From: Pseudomonas nitroreducens TX1
GTDB lineage: Bacteria > Pseudomonadota > Gammaproteobacteria > Pseudomonadales > Pseudomonadaceae
Direction: 5' to 3'
DNA: 64,000 nucleotides
Assembly: GCF_000313755.1 (NCBI RefSeq)
Contig: NZ_AMZB01000133.1
Coordinates: forward strand, 107,396-171,395
Made by a program: the position numbers and the translations under genes. Shown here in pieces: positions 1-10,050 of the stretch. Position 1 is the first letter of the stretch. Every line of letters starts with the position of its first letter. Under the pieces are notes generated by a model. The model did not search any database. It was not told the DNA's origin and saw only the letters and a list, made by a program, of their open reading frames with translations.

Positions 1-1572
1 GGCGGCGTCGTTGAGGTGGCGGGCGACATCGCGGGCCAGGTGGTTGGTGGTTTCCGAGAGCCAGGCCGGGCGATATTCGGGGCCGAGCTCCTGTTCGCGC
101 CAGTCCGGTTGCTGCTGGTCGAGGAACTGGTCGAGGTGGATGGGCTCGCCGAAGTTCACCCAGACCTGGCCGAAGCGCTGCTTCAGCGCGCCGACGACCT
201 TGAAGATGTCGAAGATCGACTCCTTCTTCTTCGCCGCGCCGCGCAACTCGCCCAGGTAGGTGCGGCCTTCGAGCACGCGCTCGTAGCCGATGTACACGGG
301 GACGAAGACGATGGGCCGGCGCGAATCACGCAGGAAGCTGCGCAGGGTGATCGCCAGCATGCCGGTGCGCGGATGCAGCATGCGCCCGGTGCGCGAACGG
401 CCGCCTTCGACGAAGTACTCGGTGGAGAAGCCGCGGCTGAACAGGGTGTGCAGGTATTCGTTGAACACCGCGGTGTACAACTGGTTGCCCTTGAAGCTGC
501 GGCGCATGAAGAAGGCGCCGCCACGCCGCAGGATCGAGCCCACCACCGGCATGTTGAGGTTGATGCCGGCGGCGATGTGCGGCGGCGTCAGGCCGTTGCG
601 GAACAGCAGGTAGGACAGCAGCAGGTAGTCGATGTGGCTGCGGTGGCAGGGCACGTAGACGATCTCATGGCCCTGGGCGACCTCCTGCACGCGCTCGATG
701 TGGTTGACCTTCACGCCCTCGTAGAGCTTGTTCCAGAACCAGGTCAGGGTCACTTCGAGGAAGCGGATCACCGGATAGGAAACGTCGGCGGCGATTTCAT
801 TGGCGTAGCGCAGGGCGGCGGCCTCGGCCTTCTCCTGGGAAATCTTCTGGGTTTCGCACTCCTCCTGGATTGCCTGGCGCACCAGGGGGGCGCGCAGCAG
901 GCCCTTGACCAGGGTGCGGCGGTGGGAAAGGTCCGGGCCGATCACCGCGGTCTTCTGGTTGCGGAAGTGCACGCGCAGGATGCGCTGGACCATGCGCAAG
1001 GTGCGCTCGTGGCCCTTGCCCTGTTCCACCAGCTCGCGCAGATGGATGGGTGCGGAGAACTGCACGCGGGTCTTGCGACCGAGAATGAGGATGCGCGCCA
1101 GCTTGCGCAGGCGCCCGGTCACGGCCCAGTTGTCGGCAAACAGCAGTTTCCAGGCGCTCTTTTCGCTGTCCGGCGATTGCCCCCAGAACACGCTGACCGG
1201 GATGATCTGTGCGTCGTCGATGCCGTTCTGGCCGATGGCGCCGAGCATGCGCACCAGCGCCGGCGGCGCGCCGCGCTTATCCTGACGGCCGAGCCAGTCG
1301 GGCTCCGGGGTCAGGTAGAAGAAGGCCGCAGGCTCAATGGATTCACCCACTGCCACCGGCATCACCGGACGCGGCAGGCCGGCCTTGCGGCACTCGGTGT
1401 CGACCACGGCCAGATCGCTGACCGAGGGCTGCTGCAGGACGTAGAGGACCGGTTTGCTGCGGTCGATCTTCAGGCTGAAGGCCGACTGGTTGATGGTTTC
1501 CGAGCGCACCCAGAGGTACAGCAGGCGGCGCAGGGCACCGAAACCGAAGCGGCGGAACGGGTAACGAGGCAT
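1..1572 (-). CDS. plsB: Glycerol-3-phosphate O-acyltransferase PlsB (C-terminus beyond the window)
   Basis: PlsB is the inner-membrane enzyme that acylates sn-glycerol-3-phosphate at position 1, the first step of phospholipid synthesis. The frame is open from an ATG at 1572 to base 1, giving 524 codons; the family in pseudomonads has about 830 residues, so roughly 300 C-terminal residues lie outside the window. The acyltransferase HX4D motif is visible as HRSHID at residues 310-315, followed by a second block containing [10 protein letters not shown]. The N-terminus ([10 protein letters not shown]) matches the family. It diverges from the glycine-zipper gene at 1742. The long plus-strand open frame over it is only a codon mirror. 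Identification is firm; the truncation is a window edge, not a mutation. Confidence 0.96.
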   Translation of the reverse strand, partial: MPRYPFRRFGFGALRRLLYLWVRSETINQSAFSLKIDRSKPVLYVLQQPSVSDLAVVDTECRKAGLPRPVMPVAVGESIEPAAFFYLTPEPDWLGRQDKRGAPPALVRMLGAIGQNGIDDAQIIPVSVFWGQSPDSEKSAWKLLFADNWAVTGRLRKLARILILGRKTRVQFSAPIHLRELVEQGKGHERTLRMVQRILRVHFRNQKTAVIGPDLSHRRTLVKGLLRAPLVRQAIQEECETQKISQEKAEAAALRYANEIAADVSYPVIRFLEVTLTWFWNKLYEGVKVNHIERVQEVAQGHEIVYVPCHRSHIDYLLLSYLLFRNGLTPPHIAAGINLNMPVVGSILRRGGAFFMRRSFKGNQLYTAVFNEYLHTLFSRGFSTEYFVEGGRSRTGRMLHPRTGMLAITLRSFLRDSRRPIVFVPVYIGYERVLEGRTYLGELRGAAKKKESIFDIFKVVGALKQRFGQVWVNFGEPIHLDQFLDQQQPDWREQELGPEYRPAWLSETTNHLARDVARHLNDAA

Positions 1573-1741
1573 ACAGGCCCTATGGCTGGCGTAGGTAAAA
1601 CGAGCGATTGCTCAGGCCGGCTAGTTTGCCGGATTAGCCCTTCGCCAGCAAAGCCGGACGCGCTTGGTCGGCGAGGGCGGATACCCCGTGATCAGCGGCT
1701 ATCCTGCCATTTAGGGGATGACATTCTATGGAGGTTCCGCG

Positions 1742-2212
1742 ATGCGTACGTTCACCTGGGGATGTCTGTTCGCCTTGTCGGTTGCGTTGCCCGCCGCGGC
1801 GCAGACCGTCGTGCCGCTCAAGGGCCAGAGCAGCCAGCAGATGCAGCAGGACATGAGTGAATGCAACAGCGTGGCTGCCAATGCCGCGAGCAGCGCTACC
1901 AGCAGTTCCGACCCGAATGTGGGTGGTCGGGTTCGGGGTGCGGCCAGGGGGGCGGCTGCAGGCGCCGTGGCGGCGGAGGTGCGTGGGCAGCGCCATGAGG
2001 AGGTTTATGACCGCGTCAGCGATGATGCCAAGCAGCAGTACCGGCAGAACCGAGCGGGCGATGCCGCTGCCGCGGGGGCCGTGGTTGGAGCTTCGCGCCA
2101 GCGCCAGGAGCGCCGGCAGGATCGTCGTACGCAGAGCGAGGCGCAGAACACCGCCAGCTCCAGCGCCTACAGTGGTTGCCTGCAAGGTCGGGGCTATCAG
2201 GTCAGTCCCTGA
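1742..2212 (+). CDS. Exported glycine-zipper-like hypothetical protein
   Basis: A 156-aa protein with a clear signal peptide (about 20 residues ending ALPAAA, cleavage before QTVV). The mature part is rich in Gln, Ser, Ala and Arg. Two Gly/Ala-rich stretches (around residues 61-78 and 98-111) resemble glycine zippers seen in small envelope proteins, each followed by a highly charged segment; two cysteines lie near residues 41 and 149. Start chosen at 1742 because GGAGG at 1730-1734 is 7 nt upstream; an in-frame ATG at 1718 would put extra residues before the signal peptide. Function is unknown; a periplasmic or outer-membrane-associated role is inferred from the signal peptide only. Confidence 0.75.
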   Translation: MRTFTWGCLFALSVALPAAAQTVVPLKGQSSQQMQQDMSECNSVAANAASSATSSSDPNVGGRVRGAARGAAAGAVAAEVRGQRHEEVYDRVSDDAKQQYRQNRAGDAAAAGAVVGASRQRQERRQDRRTQSEAQNTASSSAYSGCLQGRGYQVSP

Positions 2213-2771
2213 ACGGTCGGGACCTTTGATGGTGCACGACTGACCGCGCATCGGGCGCGGTCGATGGATACTCATGAGCATTATTCATCGAGCCTGATGG
2301 ATTGGATGGACCGCCAATTCAGCAGACAAATGACTGGCATTACTGCAGCGGCAAAAAACTGTAAGTCGCATTCCGACTGCGTCCGAAAGACATTCCCGCA
2401 GTTTGCTGGAACCCGATGAGCGGGAACGAAACTACCCGCCGTGAAGTCGGGAAAGTGCGAACAGGTCCACGTTCGAAACACTTTCGTTACGCTGGGTAAC
2501 GAGCACCAAAATGGCTCTGCAAGCCCCGGAAAATGGCACTTTGGCCTGTTTGGTCATAGGGGCGCGCAGTGGATGAAAAAGTGCTTTTCAGCTGTAACTT
2601 TTGATTTATATACTCGGGAGTGCTGTCGCCTGCGGGCGTTATTCGAATTTCCTTCCTACGTGCCATTCGGCGCGGGTTGGATGATAAGAAAAGCGTTCAG
2701 CGGATGACTGCCGAAGTCCTCATTCCCGGGGGCCAATCCAAAAAATAATAGGCAAGTTGGAGAGTGTGGTA
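2213..2771. other. 559-bp spacer, AT-richer than its surroundings
   Basis: No convincing gene here. Two open frames (66 and 88 codons on opposite strands) lack recognisable domains and good ribosome sites. The lower GC, a possible promoter at 2585-2614 and the roughly 150 nt between it and the cold-shock gene suggest a long untranslated leader like those of other csp genes. Confidence 0.5.
2585..2614 (+). promoter_or_regulatory. Possible sigma70 promoter for the cold-shock gene
   Basis: TTTTCA (2585-2590), 18-bp spacer, TATACT (2609-2614). Both hexamers match the consensus at four or five positions in an AT-rich stretch, which is rare in this window. It would give a leader of about 150 nt. 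Inference only. Confidence 0.35.
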
Positions 2772-2981
2772 ATGGCTGATCGTGAGGTCGGAACCGTCAA
2801 GTGGTTCAATGACGCCAAAGGTTATGGATTCATTCAACGCGATAGCGGTCCGGACGTTTTCGTTCACTACCGTGCCATTCGTGGCGATGGTCACCGCTCC
2901 CTGGTCGAAGGCCAGAAAGTGGAGTTCTCGGTGATCCAGGGTCAGAAAGGCCTCCAGGCGGAAGACGTCGCCAAGGTCTGA
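2772..2981 (+). CDS. CspA-family cold-shock protein
   Basis: A 69-aa single cold-shock domain that binds single-stranded RNA/DNA and melts mRNA structure. RNP1 is visible as KGYGFIQ (residues 17-23) and RNP2 as DVFVHYRAI (28-36); W11 is the usual surface aromatic. The ATG at 2772 has GGAGAG 8 nt upstream; a TTG five codons earlier overlaps that Shine-Dalgarno and is rejected. It is monocistronic, closed by a strong terminator at 2994. The long leader suggests control at the RNA level, as known for cspA, but no specific cold-shock box was identified. Confidence 0.93.
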   Translation: MADREVGTVKWFNDAKGYGFIQRDSGPDVFVHYRAIRGDGHRSLVEGQKVEFSVIQGQKGLQAEDVAKV

Positions 2982-2993
2982 GCCCCCGAAAGA

Positions 2994-3028
2994 ACAAAGG
3001 CCCGTCCAGTGGACGGGCCTTTGTTTTT
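2994..3028 (+). terminator. Rho-independent terminator of the cold-shock gene
   Basis: Perfect 14-bp stem (2994-3007 with 3011-3024), 3-nt loop, then a T-rich tail. The opposite strand also has a T-rich tail, so it may serve the leftward gene ending at 3050 as well. Confidence 0.92.
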
Positions 3029-3049
3029 CCAGCCTTGCATGTGACGGGT

Positions 3050-3421
3050 TCAGCCCGTACGCCAGGTGATCTCTTCGACGCCCGCGGCGGTCACTTTCAG
3101 CCAGCGATCGGCGTCTTCCTCGCCCTGATCCTCGCTCCAGCTGCCGGGAGCGCAGCGTACTTCCACGTCCAGTGCGGCGCAGGCAGCGCGAGCGCAGGCG
3201 ACATCGTCGTCCCATGGTGTCTGGTCGCTGTCCAGGAACAGGCTGTTCCACTTGCCCACGGCCCTGGGCAGCCAGGTGACGGAAATGCTGCCCGCGGTGC
3301 ATTTGAAGGTCTCGCCCTGAACGCGCCATTCGGAGCAGGGGCCAAGTGCCTTTTCCAGCCAGACGCCGACGGCGGCCTGGTCGGCATCCTTGAGGTAGAT
3401 TTCGATATCCGGTTGGCGCAT
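3050..3421 (-). CDS. Conserved hypothetical protein downstream of rlmA
   Basis: A 123-aa acidic, soluble-looking protein (starts MRQPDIEIYLKDADQ, Trp-rich, no signal peptide or membrane segment). The ATG at 3421 has a GAGGA ribosome site. It starts 10 bp after the rlmA stop, so it is the last gene of the dapE / 61-aa ORF / rlmA transcript. From memory, P. aeruginosa has an uncharacterised orthologue in the same position next to rlmA and a cold-shock gene. No domain recognised and no function proposed. Confidence 0.8.
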   Translation of the reverse strand: MRQPDIEIYLKDADQAAVGVWLEKALGPCSEWRVQGETFKCTAGSISVTWLPRAVGKWNSLFLDSDQTPWDDDVACARAACAALDVEVRCAPGSWSEDQGEEDADRWLKVTAAGVEEITWRTG

Positions 3422-3431
3422 GGCGTCCTCG

Positions 3432-4240
3432 TCAGGGTTCTTGGCGTTGCAGCCAATCGTAGCGTACCGCGACCGTCACCTCGAAGGGCTCGGCGAGGAT
3501 GCGCTCGCGCCGTTCGGGATTGACCCGCCAGCCGTGGGGCGTCATCGCGAGCAGGTGTTCGCGGGCTTCGCGAGTGTGCAACGGCAGCTTGAAGCTCAGT
3601 TGTTCGGTGTGCGCCAGTTTCAGCTCTTCGGGCAGGTCGGCGAGATGCTTGTCCTCGACGTATTCGCGCACTTCGTCATACAGGCGCTGGCGCAGTTCCA
3701 GCAGGTGATCGCGCGCCGGGCCCAGGCGCAGCACACCGCCGCTGGGAGTGAGCAGGCGAGCCGCTTCCTTCCAGTCGATCGGGCTGAACACGCTGGCCAG
3801 CAGTTGGCAGGACGTATCGGCCAGCGGTATGCGGGCCATGCTGGCGACCATCCAGGTCAGTTGCGGGGCGCGCTTGCAGGCGCGTTTGACGGCCTCGCGG
3901 GAGATATCCAGCGCATAGCCGTCGGCCTGCGGCAGGGCTTCGCCCAGCTGCGCGGTGTAGTAACCCTCACCGCAACCGATGTCCAGCCAGCGCCCCGGAG
4001 CGCGTTCTGCGGCCAGTTCGGCCAGGCGACCGGCCAGTGGCGCGTAGTGGCCTGCGCCGAGGAAGAGCCGGCGTGCCTCGACCATGGCGGCGTTGTCGCC
4101 CGGATCGAGGCTCTTCTTGTGCTGCACCGGCAGCAGGTTCAGGTAACCCTGCCGGGCGCGGTCGAAGCGGTGGCCGGCAGAGCAGGCGACACCGTTGTCG
4201 ACCTCGGTCAGCGCCTCGCGGCACAGCGGGCAGATCAGCA

Positions 4241-4244
<4 letters not shown>
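3432..4244 (-). CDS. rlmA: 23S rRNA (guanine-N1)-methyltransferase RlmA
   Basis: RlmA methylates N1 of a guanine in helix 35 of 23S rRNA (G745 in E. coli) using S-adenosylmethionine. The N-terminal zinc site is intact, with C5, C8, C21 and H25 at exactly the family spacing. The SAM-binding motif I reads LDIGCGEGYYT near residue 87. Length is 270 aa, normal for the family. Two consecutive ATGs (4244, 4241) are possible; the first overlaps the stop of the upstream 61-aa gene in an ATGA, indicating coupling. Substrate assignment is from the family. Confidence 0.93.
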
Positions 4245-5836
<1,592 letters not shown>

Positions 5837-5871
5837 ACCTCTGCTCAGAACTTACAAGGAACGGCCCACCC

Positions 5872-8469
5872 TCAGCTGGCCGCTGCGGCGCCCGCTGCCG
5901 GCGCCTCCTGAGCCTTGGGCGCCGCGGACAGCAGCGCCATCACCAATGCCGCGAGGTAAGGCAGCGACTGTACCAGCAGCATGGCCACCCAGAACATCAT
6001 GTCGCGGCTGGGCACGCCCTGTACCAGCACGATGCCCAGCGCCGCGCCCCACAGCAGCAGCATGATGAAGACTTCTTCGCGCGCCTCGGCCAGTGCGACC
6101 AGCAGGCCGTGGTTGGAGGCCATCTTCGGTGTGCGGAAGAACGGGATGGTCTTGGTGAACGTCCCGTAGAGCACTGCCTTGGCAATGGTGTGCGACAGCG
6201 CAAGGCCGGCCACCGCCGCCTGGAACGAGCGCACAAGGTTCACGCCCACCGCGCGGCGGTAAAGGAACATGATCTTGCCGAACTTGAAGAAGAACAGCGC
6301 CAGCGGCGGGATGGCGAAGATCAGCAGCGGCGGGTCGACCCGCTTGGGCACGATGATCATCGCCGAGGACCACAGCAGCGCGCCCAGGGTGAAGAAGATG
6401 TTCATGCCGTCGGCGATCCACGGCAGCCAGCCGGCGATGAAGTGGTAGCGCTGGCCGAGGGTGAGCTTGCTGTCCTTGCCCTGGAACAGCGCGCGGGCGT
6501 GGCCCTTCATGATCTGGATGGCGCCATAGGCCCAGCGGAAGCGCTGCTTCTTGTAGTCGATGAAGGTGTCGGGCATTACGCCCTTGCCGAAGCTCTGGTG
6601 CGAGTAGGCGGCCGAATAGCCCTTCTCGAATACCCGCAGGCCCAGTTCGGCGTCCTCGCAGATGGTCCAGTCGGCCCACTTGAGCTCGTCCATCACCGTG
6701 CGGCGGATCATGGTCATGGTGCCGTGCTGGATGATCGCGTCGCGATCGTTGCGGGTGACCATGCCGATGTGGAAGAAGCCCTTGTACTCGGCGTAGCAGA
6801 GCTTCTTGAAGAGGTTTTCCTCGCCGTCGTGGTAGTCCTGCGGGGACTGCACCACGGCGATCTTCGGGTCGCTGAAGTGCGGCACCATCTGCTTGAGCCA
6901 GTTCGGTTCGACACAGTAGTCGGCGTCGATCACCGCGACGACTTCGACGTCCGGCGCGGTGTGCGGCAGGATGTAGTTGAGCGCGCCGCCCTTGAAGCCG
7001 GCCAGCGGTGCGACGTGGAAGAAGCGGAAGCGCGGCCCGAGGACTTCGCAGTAGTCGCGCACCGGCTCCCACACCGCCGGGTCCTTGGTGTTGTTGTCGA
7101 TGATCAGGACTTCGAAGTCCGGATAGTCGAGCCTGGACAGCGCATCCAGGGTTTTCTTCATCATCTCCGGCGGCTCGTTGTAGCAGGGCACGTGCACCGA
7201 CACCTTGGGCCGGTAGCCCGTATCGGTGAGCACCGGGTCGAACGGCCGGCGGCGTTTGCGCACCCAGACCGTCTCGGCCAGTTCGTGGGCCTCGGTGAGC
7301 AGGACGATGAACACGCCTAGCGCGCCGATGCCCAGCAGGCCGCCGACGGTCAGGCTGAACCAGGTGCTGTACTGCTGGCTGTAGTCGTAGGCGATCCACA
7401 CCAGCACCGAGCCGCCAGCGAAGGCGACCACGGTGAGGAAGGTCCGTCCGCGCTGGCGCAGGGCGCTGCCGTCGATCATCAGCAGGGTCAGGGCAAGCAG
7501 CGCCATCACCACCGAGGCAACCGCCAGGGCGCGCCATTGCGGGATGTTCACCACCGGCCCGTCGAAGTTGAACTTCGGCTGGCGCTGGGCGTTGTAGACG
7601 CCCCAGTAGGCGCCCACCGAGCCTTCGTCACCGACTTTCCATGGCTGGTCGAAGGCCTCGACGACGAAATAGTTGTAGCCCTTCTTGTTCAGCGCGTTGG
7701 TCAGCGTGCGCAGGTAGATGGCCTGGTCTGCCTGGGTAGCGTCGGCGCCGCCGCGCATGCGGCCGTTGCTCGGCCAGCCGACCTCGGCCAGCAGCAGCGG
7801 CTTGCGCGGGAACTTGGCGCGCAGTTCGCGGGCACGCTCGAGGACGAACGGGATGGCGTCGTTCATCGGCGTGTATTCCCAGTACGGCAGCACGTGGGCG
7901 GCGATCAGGTCGACGTGCTTGGCCAGTTCCGGGTATTTCTCGTAGATGTGCCACTGCTCGGCGGTTGTCACCGGCACCTTCACCGCCTTGCGCACGCGGT
8001 CCAGGTAGGCCGTCAGTTGCTCGACGGTGACCTCGCGGCGGAACAGCGCCTCGTTGCCGACTATTACCCGCACGACGCTGCGTGAGTTGTTGGCGATCTC
8101 GATGCCGCGCTCGATCTCGGCCTCGTTCTCGGCCTCGTCCGGGCCGATCCAGATGCCCAGGCTGACACGCATGCCCAGTTCCTCGGCCAGGCGCGGGATG
8201 TCGGCCAGCGAACCCTTCACCGAGTAGGTGCGGATGTTGTCGGTGTTCTTGGAGACCAGCTCCAGGTCCGAGCGGATCTCGTCGTCGCTGGGGAACTGGT
8301 TCTTCTGCGGATTCTGGTTCAGGCGGAAGGGCGAGAAGGAGAATCCGGAAATGCTTTCCGGCCAGTCGGGGACGCTGACGGGACGGTTGTAGAGTGCCCA
8401 GAAGCCGGTGAAGAGCGCCGCCAGGGCGACGAATACCACCAGGTTGAGGCCGAACTTGCGTGCAGGCAT
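5872..8469 (-). CDS. ndvB: NdvB-like beta-glucan synthase (GH17 plus family-2 glycosyltransferase)
   Basis: An 865-aa membrane protein joining an N-terminal GH17-type domain (about residues 40-330) to a processive GT2 domain (about 440-700) with membrane helices before and after. GH17 catalytic glutamates are visible in VIVGNEALFRRE and LLAEVGWPSNG. GT2 motifs: DADYCVEPNW (DxD-like), CEDAELGLRV (catalytic Asp) and QRFRWAYG (Q/RxxRW). The P. aeruginosa orthologue NdvB makes cyclic beta-1,3-glucans implicated in biofilm-specific tobramycin tolerance. The start at 8469 puts MPARKFGLNL just before the first helix; the longer in-frame start at 8559 has no family support. Role inferred from the orthologue. 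Confidence 0.9.
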   Translation of the reverse strand: MPARKFGLNLVVFVALAALFTGFWALYNRPVSVPDWPESISGFSFSPFRLNQNPQKNQFPSDDEIRSDLELVSKNTDNIRTYSVKGSLADIPRLAEELGMRVSLGIWIGPDEAENEAEIERGIEIANNSRSVVRVIVGNEALFRREVTVEQLTAYLDRVRKAVKVPVTTAEQWHIYEKYPELAKHVDLIAAHVLPYWEYTPMNDAIPFVLERARELRAKFPRKPLLLAEVGWPSNGRMRGGADATQADQAIYLRTLTNALNKKGYNYFVVEAFDQPWKVGDEGSVGAYWGVYNAQRQPKFNFDGPVVNIPQWRALAVASVVMALLALTLLMIDGSALRQRGRTFLTVVAFAGGSVLVWIAYDYSQQYSTWFSLTVGGLLGIGALGVFIVLLTEAHELAETVWVRKRRRPFDPVLTDTGYRPKVSVHVPCYNEPPEMMKKTLDALSRLDYPDFEVLIIDNNTKDPAVWEPVRDYCEVLGPRFRFFHVAPLAGFKGGALNYILPHTAPDVEVVAVIDADYCVEPNWLKQMVPHFSDPKIAVVQSPQDYHDGEENLFKKLCYAEYKGFFHIGMVTRNDRDAIIQHGTMTMIRRTVMDELKWADWTICEDAELGLRVFEKGYSAAYSHQSFGKGVMPDTFIDYKKQRFRWAYGAIQIMKGHARALFQGKDSKLTLGQRYHFIAGWLPWIADGMNIFFTLGALLWSSAMIIVPKRVDPPLLIFAIPPLALFFFKFGKIMFLYRRAVGVNLVRSFQAAVAGLALSHTIAKAVLYGTFTKTIPFFRTPKMASNHGLLVALAEAREEVFIMLLLWGAALGIVLVQGVPSRDMMFWVAMLLVQSLPYLAALVMALLSAAPKAQEAPAAGAAAAS

Positions 8470-8699
8470 GGTGCGATCGGGTTCCAAAGGGTGGAACGGG
8501 GAGGGGCCGGGACAATCTCTGTACGGGATAGCTCGGTCGGCGCGCATCCTACCCCGCACTCCAGGGGCTGTACAGGTTGCCGGGGCCGTCCGCCGCGTGG
8601 GCGTTCGTAGGCAATTTCTGACAGTTTAGAATGTGCGGCAGGTGCGTGACTGAGACTGCGGCAACGCGCCTTTGTTGCAGGCGTGCCGGCGGCTGCCGG

Positions 8700-8707
8700 T
8701 ATAGAAT
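8700..8707 (+). promoter_or_regulatory. Possible -10 element of tcdA
   Basis: TATAGAAT lies about 29 bp before the tcdA start codon. No good -35 box is seen at standard spacing (TTGCAG at 8675 is too far). Confidence 0.3.
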
Positions 8708-8735
8708 GCCGGCCGTTTCGAAATGAGGTGTGGCG

Positions 8736-9542
8736 ATGCAACTGGATGAACAGCGTTTCGGCGGAATTGCGCGGCTTTATGGCCGTGAGGGCCTGGAGCG
8801 GCTGGCGGCCAGCCATGTGGCGGTAGTCGGGATCGGCGGCGTGGGCTCCTGGGCGGCCGAGGCCCTGGCGCGCAGCGGTGTGGGCGAGATCTCGCTGTTC
8901 GACCTGGACGACGTCTGTGTCACCAACACAAACCGCCAGGTGCATGCGATCCAGGGCGCCATGGGCAAGCCGAAGGTCGAGGTCATGGCGGAGCGTCTGA
9001 AAGCCATCAATCCCGGCATCGTCGTGCACGCCGTAGCCGATTTCGTCACCCGCGAAACCATGGCGGACTACATCAGGCCCGAACTGGACTGCGTGATCGA
9101 CTGCATCGACAGTGTCGCCGCCAAGGCCGCGCTGATCGCCTGGTGCAAGCGCCGCAAGCTGCAGATCATCACCACCGGCGGTGCCGGTGGGCAGGTGGAC
9201 CCGACGCAGATCCAGGTCGCCGACCTCAACAAGACCTTCAACGATCCGCTGGCCGCCAAGGTCCGCTCCATGCTGCGCCGGGACTACAACTTCTCGCGCA
9301 CGCCGGGCCGGCATTACAGCGTGCAGTGCGTGTTTTCCACCGAGCAGCTGCGCTATCCCAAGCCGGACGGCACCGTGTGCCAGTCCAAGAGCTTCGTCGG
9401 CGAAGGCGTGAAGCTGGACTGCGCGGGCGGTTTCGGCGCAGTGATGATGGTGACCGCGACCTTCGGGATGGTGGCGGCGGCGCGGGCGGTGGACAAGATC
9501 GTCGCTGGCGCGCGGCGGCCTTCGGAACGCGCTGCAGGCTGA
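8736..9542 (+). CDS. tcdA: tRNA threonylcarbamoyladenosine dehydratase TcdA
   Basis: An E1/ThiF-like ATP-dependent enzyme that cyclises t6A37 to ct6A in ANN-decoding tRNAs. The nucleotide-binding motif GIGGVGSWAAEALARSGVG is at about residues 33-51, followed by the adenylation-site FDLDDVCVTNTNRQ. Conserved cysteines lie in the C-terminal half. ATG at 8736 is preferred (GAGG 7 nt upstream) over the GTG two codons earlier, which overlaps that site; this gives 268 aa. TcdA works with the CsdA-CsdE sulfur relay in E. coli, and here csdE-csdA is the very next locus, convergent with it. Confidence 0.95.
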   Translation: MQLDEQRFGGIARLYGREGLERLAASHVAVVGIGGVGSWAAEALARSGVGEISLFDLDDVCVTNTNRQVHAIQGAMGKPKVEVMAERLKAINPGIVVHAVADFVTRETMADYIRPELDCVIDCIDSVAAKAALIAWCKRRKLQIITTGGAGGQVDPTQIQVADLNKTFNDPLAAKVRSMLRRDYNFSRTPGRHYSVQCVFSTEQLRYPKPDGTVCQSKSFVGEGVKLDCAGGFGAVMMVTATFGMVAAARAVDKIVAGARRPSERAAG

Positions 9543-9550
9543 TTGCCTTT

Positions 9551-9628
9551 GTAGGAGCGAGCTTGCTCGCGAATCCGCCCGACACCGTGGCATCCCGCCA
9601 AAGCGTTCGCGAGCAAGCTCGCTCCTAC
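9551..9628. repeat. REPIN copy 1 (78 bp)
   Basis: Two 23-bp arms beginning GTAGGAGCGAGCTTGCTCGC in inverted orientation (9551-9573 and 9606-9628) around a 32-bp centre. It sits between the convergent ends of tcdA and csdE and shares its arms and total length with copies at 15257 and 46226. Confidence 0.95.
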
Positions 9629-9642
9629 GAAAAGCCACGCAC

Positions 9643-10050
9643 TCAGGTGGCGATCAAGTCCCGCATGCGTTTGAGAACTGCATTCAGCCCGTTGCTACGC
9701 GACGGCGACAGCTGCCGGCCCAGCCCCAGTTGGTTGAACCAGTCCGCCAGATCAACCGCTGCCAATTCAGCTTCGGGCAAGCCGTCCACCCGTACCAGCA
9801 GCAACGCCAGCAGCCCCCGCAACAGACGCGCGTCACTGTAGGCGCGGAAGTGCCAGCTTTTATCCCGCCGATCCGCCACCAGCCAGACGTTGCTCTCGCA
9901 GCCCTGTACGCGCTGCTGGTCGCCCAGCTCGGCTTCGCTTAGCGGCTCCAGGCGTTCGCCCCACTGCATCAGCAGGCGGGCGCGTTGCTCCCAGCCCTGC
10001 AGGGCGGTGAAGGCTTGCAGGGCCTCGGCTGCTGCGGCCGGCAGGCTCAT
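9643..10050 (-). CDS. csdE: SufE-family sulfur acceptor CsdE
   Basis: A 135-aa SufE-fold protein that accepts persulfide sulfur from the cysteine desulfurase CsdA. The active cysteine is C51 in VQGCESNVW, as in SufE/CsdE. The ATG at 10050 overlaps the csdA stop (ATGA at 10047-10050), so the two proteins are translationally coupled and probably made in similar amounts. CsdE rather than SufE is favoured by the pairing with csdA and the nearby tcdA; no suf operon is present in the window. A much longer open frame through this region reads upstream into csdA in another frame and was discarded. Confidence 0.92.
   Translation of the reverse strand: MSLPAAAAEALQAFTALQGWEQRARLLMQWGERLEPLSEAELGDQQRVQGCESNVWLVADRRDKSWHFRAYSDARLLRGLLALLLVRVDGLPEAELAAVDLADWFNQLGLGRQLSPSRSNGLNAVLKRMRDLIAT

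Noticed and set aside
16..1860. 614-codon plus-strand frame over plsB
   Set aside because: Antisense to PlsB with its HX4D motif; runs through the plsB promoter region and into the next gene.
2441..2707. 88-codon frame upstream of the cold-shock gene
   Set aside because: No Shine-Dalgarno or domain, and unusual composition; lies in the presumed promoter and leader.
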